In this document: positions 7,907 to 9,512 of the stretch, piece by piece
Position numbering within the stretch: the first letter of the stretch is position 1
Layout: each line of letters begins with the position of its first letter
NCBI GenBank assembly: GCA_030844565.1
Contig: JAUUNK010000198.1
Coordinates: 1-9,512 of the forward strand
Source of the DNA: Bacteroides ovatus
Lineage (GTDB): Bacteria; Bacteroidota; Bacteroidia; Bacteroidales; Bacteroidaceae
Length of the DNA: 9,512 bases
Direction: 5' to 3'
The notes under the pieces: generated by a model
Database searches by the model: none
The model's input: the letters and a program-made list of their open reading frames with translations, nothing else
Told to the model about the DNA's origin: nothing
Made by a program: the position numbers and the translations under genes

Positions 7907-7960
7907 ATTTGTGCAAAAAAGTTCATTGGTAGATTCGTGCAAACAAATTAGAGCAAACAA
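7907..7960. repeat. Three short direct repeats of ATTYGTGCAAAnAA type at the znuC/nucleotidyltransferase junction
   Basis: ATTTGTGCAAAAAA (7907-7920), ATTCGTGCAAACAA (7933-7946) and ATTAGAGCAAACAA (7947-7960) agree pairwise at 12 of 14 bases for neighbours in the set. The first two lie in the gap between the convergent genes; the third overlaps the stop codon and last codons of the nucleotidyltransferase gene. A weak inverted repeat, GAATCTA (7901-7907) and TAGATTC (7930-7936), spans the first copy. The element may be a generic intergenic repeat or mark the islet boundary. Confidence 0.45.
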
Positions 7961-8586
7961 TTCTTTATATAGCCCTCTATTTCTTGTGCAGTCACATCAT
8001 AAACAGGTTCAAGCTGCTCAAAATGGGAATCCCTCGTAAAGCGGTTGCTATTAGTAAGCATTGCCAAAAGGTTCTTAGACTTCAGCCTGTGTCCGGAATA
8101 GCTTAAAGCCAAAGATATTAAATCATTGACAGGCACACCGGATTTTAAAATGGAGTAAATATCGTAGTAATCACGAAAGTTGCTTCTACGCAACAACACT
8201 TCCATCTTCATTGCTCCGATAGATTTCACATCAGCCAGTTTCAGATTATTCAGGTAGCTTACCGGCTCACTTACCGGAGAATATTTAGGGCAAGCATAAA
8301 ACGAAAATTTCACTCCTGACACAAGATATTCCACATGATCTATATCCAGAATATCTTTATGCTGAATCTCTCCAATCGTAGCTAGTTCTTTCTCTATCTG
8401 ATACCAAGCTACCTCCATCTTCTCTATCTTGGAAGTGCGCCACTTCATAAAATCCAAATCCTCACTCTGACGAGTTCCGATTTGTAAAGACAAGGCAGTT
8501 CCACCGACCAGAAGATAAGGTTTTATGCAATCCAATTGGGAAACCGCTTCAAAAATCTGCAGTGTGTGTGGAGCTAATCCTTTCAT
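7948..8586 (-). CDS. Short AbiEii-type nucleotidyltransferase, probable toxin
   Basis: A 212-residue member of the AbiEii/MenT-like nucleotidyltransferase fold (PF08843-type). The N-terminal signature LVGGTALSLQIGTRQSEDLDF (about residues 26-46) carries the GG-T turn and the metal-binding pair Asp43 and Asp45. The later AbiEii block reads ADVKSIGAMKMEVLLRR and FRDYYDIYSIL (about 118-147), with Lys127, Arg138 and Asp139 as likely active-site residues. Characterised relatives act as toxins of abortive-infection or toxin-antitoxin systems, using nucleotides to modify RNA targets such as tRNA. The protein is clearly shorter than the roughly 300 residues of streptococcal AbiEii. Its ATG at 8586 overlaps the stop of the upstream gene (ATGA, 4 bases), so the pair is translationally coupled. 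No AbiEi-like antitoxin is adjacent. Activity and target are inferred. Confidence 0.88.
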   Translation of the reverse strand: MKGLAPHTLQIFEAVSQLDCIKPYLLVGGTALSLQIGTRQSEDLDFMKWRTSKIEKMEVAWYQIEKELATIGEIQHKDILDIDHVEYLVSGVKFSFYACPKYSPVSEPVSYLNNLKLADVKSIGAMKMEVLLRRSNFRDYYDIYSILKSGVPVNDLISLALSYSGHRLKSKNLLAMLTNSNRFTRDSHFEQLEPVYDVTAQEIEGYIKNCLL

Positions 8587-8915
8587 AGAAGTATTTTGTT
8601 TAGGCGACGAGTAGCCATAGATTTTATATAAGCGTCCGGTTTCTTTGCTTTAAAATAGTACCATGCAAAAAAACGGTTCAACGTATAGAGATATTCCTCT
8701 TGTGGAATGAGATAATCCAGCCATACCTGCTTGATTTTCTTGAAAGGATAAACCAAAAAAAGCTGATTAATTTCCTCTAAATCAAGATGCAACAACGTTT
8801 TTTCAATCAGCATATCATCTGGAATATCTTTGATTGAATCTTCATTGTACGACCAGAAGCAATGTTCCTGCTTCAATTTCGACAATAGTTCCTGCTTTAT
8901 AACATCAACAGACAT
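8583..8915 (-). CDS. DUF6922-like small protein, candidate antitoxin of the nucleotidyltransferase
   Basis: A 110-residue soluble protein. The layout FWSY (residues 20-23), DDMLIEKTLLHLDLEEINQLF (about 33-53), IKQVWLDYLIP (61-71), LNRFFAWYYFKAKKPDAYIK (79-98) resembles the Bacteroidota DUF6922 family as I remember it; this needs a profile search. No helix-turn-helix, signal peptide, membrane span or catalytic motif is apparent. The composition is rich in Leu, Lys and aromatic residues and predicts mostly helices. It sits directly upstream of the AbiEii-type gene with a 4-base stop/start overlap, the position normally held by an antitoxin, so I infer it neutralises or assists that enzyme. It lies 35 bases downstream of the XRE gene. 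Local base composition is AT-rich compared with the plus-strand genes (about 35 percent GC in two 60-base stretches at 8581-8700). Confidence 0.8.
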   Translation of the reverse strand: MSVDVIKQELLSKLKQEHCFWSYNEDSIKDIPDDMLIEKTLLHLDLEEINQLFLVYPFKKIKQVWLDYLIPQEEYLYTLNRFFAWYYFKAKKPDAYIKSMATRRLNKILL

Positions 8916-8938
8916 AGGTTACTGTTTATTAGGTAAGA

Positions 8939-8946
8939 CAAAAATA
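8939..8946 (-). promoter_or_regulatory. Possible -7 promoter box for the DUF6922-like/AbiEii pair
   Basis: Read on the minus strand these bases are TATTTTTG, an exact match to the Bacteroides -7 consensus TAnnTTTG, 23 bases before the ATG at 8915. A matching -33 TTTG at 19-21 bases spacing is not present, so this may be a weak internal promoter or chance. Confidence 0.35.
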
Positions 8947-8950
8947 GTAT

Positions 8951-9259
8951 TTACCAAAGAGCCACTTTGCCCAAAGAACCAAGTTCCAAGCTTGCCGTTT
9001 TCACGCCCATTGCCTTGAATGCTCTTACAATAGTAGAAAAGGATATACTTTTCCCACTTTCTATTTTCGAGATTTGTGCCCTTTTAACCCCCATAAGCTC
9101 ACCTAATTGTTCTTGGGTAAGATTCTTGGCCTCTCTCGCCCGTTTAATAGCCTCACCTATAAGAAAGTTATTAATATCAGTCTCATATTTTTCGCGTGCT
9201 GGAGTACCTTTTGTACCTATCACTCTATCCAGCATTTCTTCATGAGTATAAAGTTTCAT
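8951..9259 (-). CDS. XRE-family helix-turn-helix protein, HigA-like antitoxin/regulator
   Basis: A 102-residue DNA-binding protein of the type usually paired with HigB/Gp49-like RelE-fold toxins in Bacteroides. It opens MKLYTHEEMLDRVIGTKGTPAREKYE (shown here in part as MKLYTHEEML and GTKGTPAREKYE), then has the HTH region GEAIKRAREAKNLTQEQLGE / MGVKRAQISKIESGKS, followed by STIVRAFKAMGVKTASLELG and the characteristic tail GKVALW. I chose the ATG at 9259 because the family begins MKxY. Upstream in-frame starts exist at 9268, 9301 (ATG) and 9322 (TTG), but the TTG lies inside the predicted -7 promoter box and cannot be used from that promoter. No HigB-like toxin gene is seen in the 190 bases upstream. 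It precedes the DUF6922-like gene by 35 bases on the same strand, so it may regulate that pair. GGAGG sits only two bases before the chosen ATG, too close to be a normal ribosome site. Confidence 0.85.
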   Translation of the reverse strand: MKLYTHEEMLDRVIGTKGTPAREKYETDINNFLIGEAIKRAREAKNLTQEQLGELMGVKRAQISKIESGKSISFSTIVRAFKAMGVKTASLELGSLGKVALW

Positions 9260-9319
9260 TTCCTCCATATATTTTACATTAAACCTTGCTTTCTCTTCCA
9301 TGACTTTGTGTTTACATAG

Positions 9320-9351
9320 CAAAGATACAAAAAACGTTCCTATTTTGGAAA
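9320..9351 (-). promoter_or_regulatory. Bacteroides-type promoter for the XRE gene and islet operon
   Basis: On the minus strand the -7 box is TATCTTTG (9320-9327), an exact TAnnTTTG match. Twenty bases upstream is TTTC (9348-9351), one mismatch from the -33 TTTG. Spacing agrees with the 19-21 bases usual for Bacteroides primary-sigma promoters. Transcription would start near 9313-9316, giving a leader of about 55 bases to the ATG at 9259. Confidence 0.6.
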
Positions 9352-9418
9352 CAAGAACCCATGTATTTTAGTTCATTCCCTATCTAATACCAAGCAATCT
9401 CTAACTTCAGCTGATGTC

Positions 9419-9512
9419 TCAAGTGTTAACACCTAACGGCCAAGCTATTAATAGCAAACTTCCACTGCCTTAATAGCAAACTTCCGCTTCTCCAATAGCA
9501 AAGTTATGCTTG
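9419..9512. repeat. Second array of 22-bp-period units with TTAAYA core, running off the right end
   Basis: Units start at 9419, 9441, 9463 and 9485. Unit positions 7-13 read GTTAACA, ATTAATA, CTTAATA and TCCAATA, the first two matching the RTTAAYA core of the array at 3628-3759 in the same phase. Unit 1 also begins TCAAGT as in the first array. Units 2 and 3 share 14 identical trailing bases (TAATAGCAAACTTC), and unit 4 keeps AATAGCAAA. Units 1 and 2 extend to palindromes GTGTTAACAC (9423-9432) and GCTATTAATAGC (9444-9455). A degenerate unit at 9397-9418 may precede it: it has CAGCTGA in the same unit position as the unit at 3694. The sequence stops mid-array. No gene lies between the promoter at 9351 and the window end. 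Confidence 0.75.

Noticed and set aside
7901..7936. Rho-independent terminator between znuC and the nucleotidyltransferase gene
   Set aside because: The only inverted repeat is 7 AT-rich base pairs with a 22-base loop and no U-tract following it.
9259..9268. GGAGG next to the XRE gene start as a strong ribosome binding site
   Set aside because: Only two bases separate it from the ATG at 9259. It is better explained as Glu codons in a slightly longer open frame.
9260..9322. N-terminal extension of the XRE protein from TTG at 9322 or ATG at 9301
   Set aside because: The TTG is part of the predicted -7 box, so it precedes the transcript start. The extra residues have no family match, and homologues begin at the MKxY position.
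9419..9512. Plasmid-type iterons of a replication origin
   Set aside because: Twenty-two base spacing fits iterons, but no replication initiator gene, DnaA box cluster or partition gene is seen and the neighbours are chromosomal.

Overview
The window looks like chromosomal DNA of a Bacteroides-type member of the Bacteroidota. Supporting signs are a secreted S9-family dipeptidyl peptidase, a Bacteroidales-style metal-binding lipoprotein, an XRE antitoxin-like protein of a form common in Bacteroides, weak Shine-Dalgarno signals, and promoter boxes of the TAnnTTTG type. The species cannot be fixed from sequence reading alone.

Region 1 (30-7874) is a run of seven plus-strand genes. They are a dipeptidyl peptidase IV-like secreted protease, purD (purine synthesis), an unrecognised polytopic membrane protein that overlaps a YqaA/DedA-type membrane protein by 16 bases, mnmD (tRNA wobble uridine methyltransferase), and a lipoprotein plus ATPase (znuA, znuC) of a zinc/manganese-type ABC importer. 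From 3807 onward the genes are close enough to be one transcription unit. The importer lacks its permease gene in this window.

Region 2 (7948-9351) is a small, AT-richer islet on the minus strand, convergent with znuC. Read in the direction of transcription it holds an XRE/HigA-like helix-turn-helix protein, a 110-residue protein that looks like DUF6922, and a short AbiEii-type nucleotidyltransferase. The last two overlap by 4 bases. This is best read as a toxin-antitoxin or phage-defence cassette. The usual AbiEi antitoxin (HTH plus C-terminal domain) is absent, and its roles may be split between the XRE protein and the DUF6922-like protein.

Intergenic DNA holds a striking repeat. Six consecutive 22-base units between purD and the membrane-protein gene (3628-3759) share the phased core RTTAAYA, and at least four related units with the same 22-base period occur at the right end (9419-9512). 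Flanks vary, but several units extend the core into longer perfect palindromes, which suggests an array of protein-binding dyads two helical turns apart. Smaller repeats lie before mnmD (7-base period) and between znuC and the nucleotidyltransferase gene (GTGCAAA motifs). No rRNA, tRNA, insertion sequence or CRISPR array was seen.
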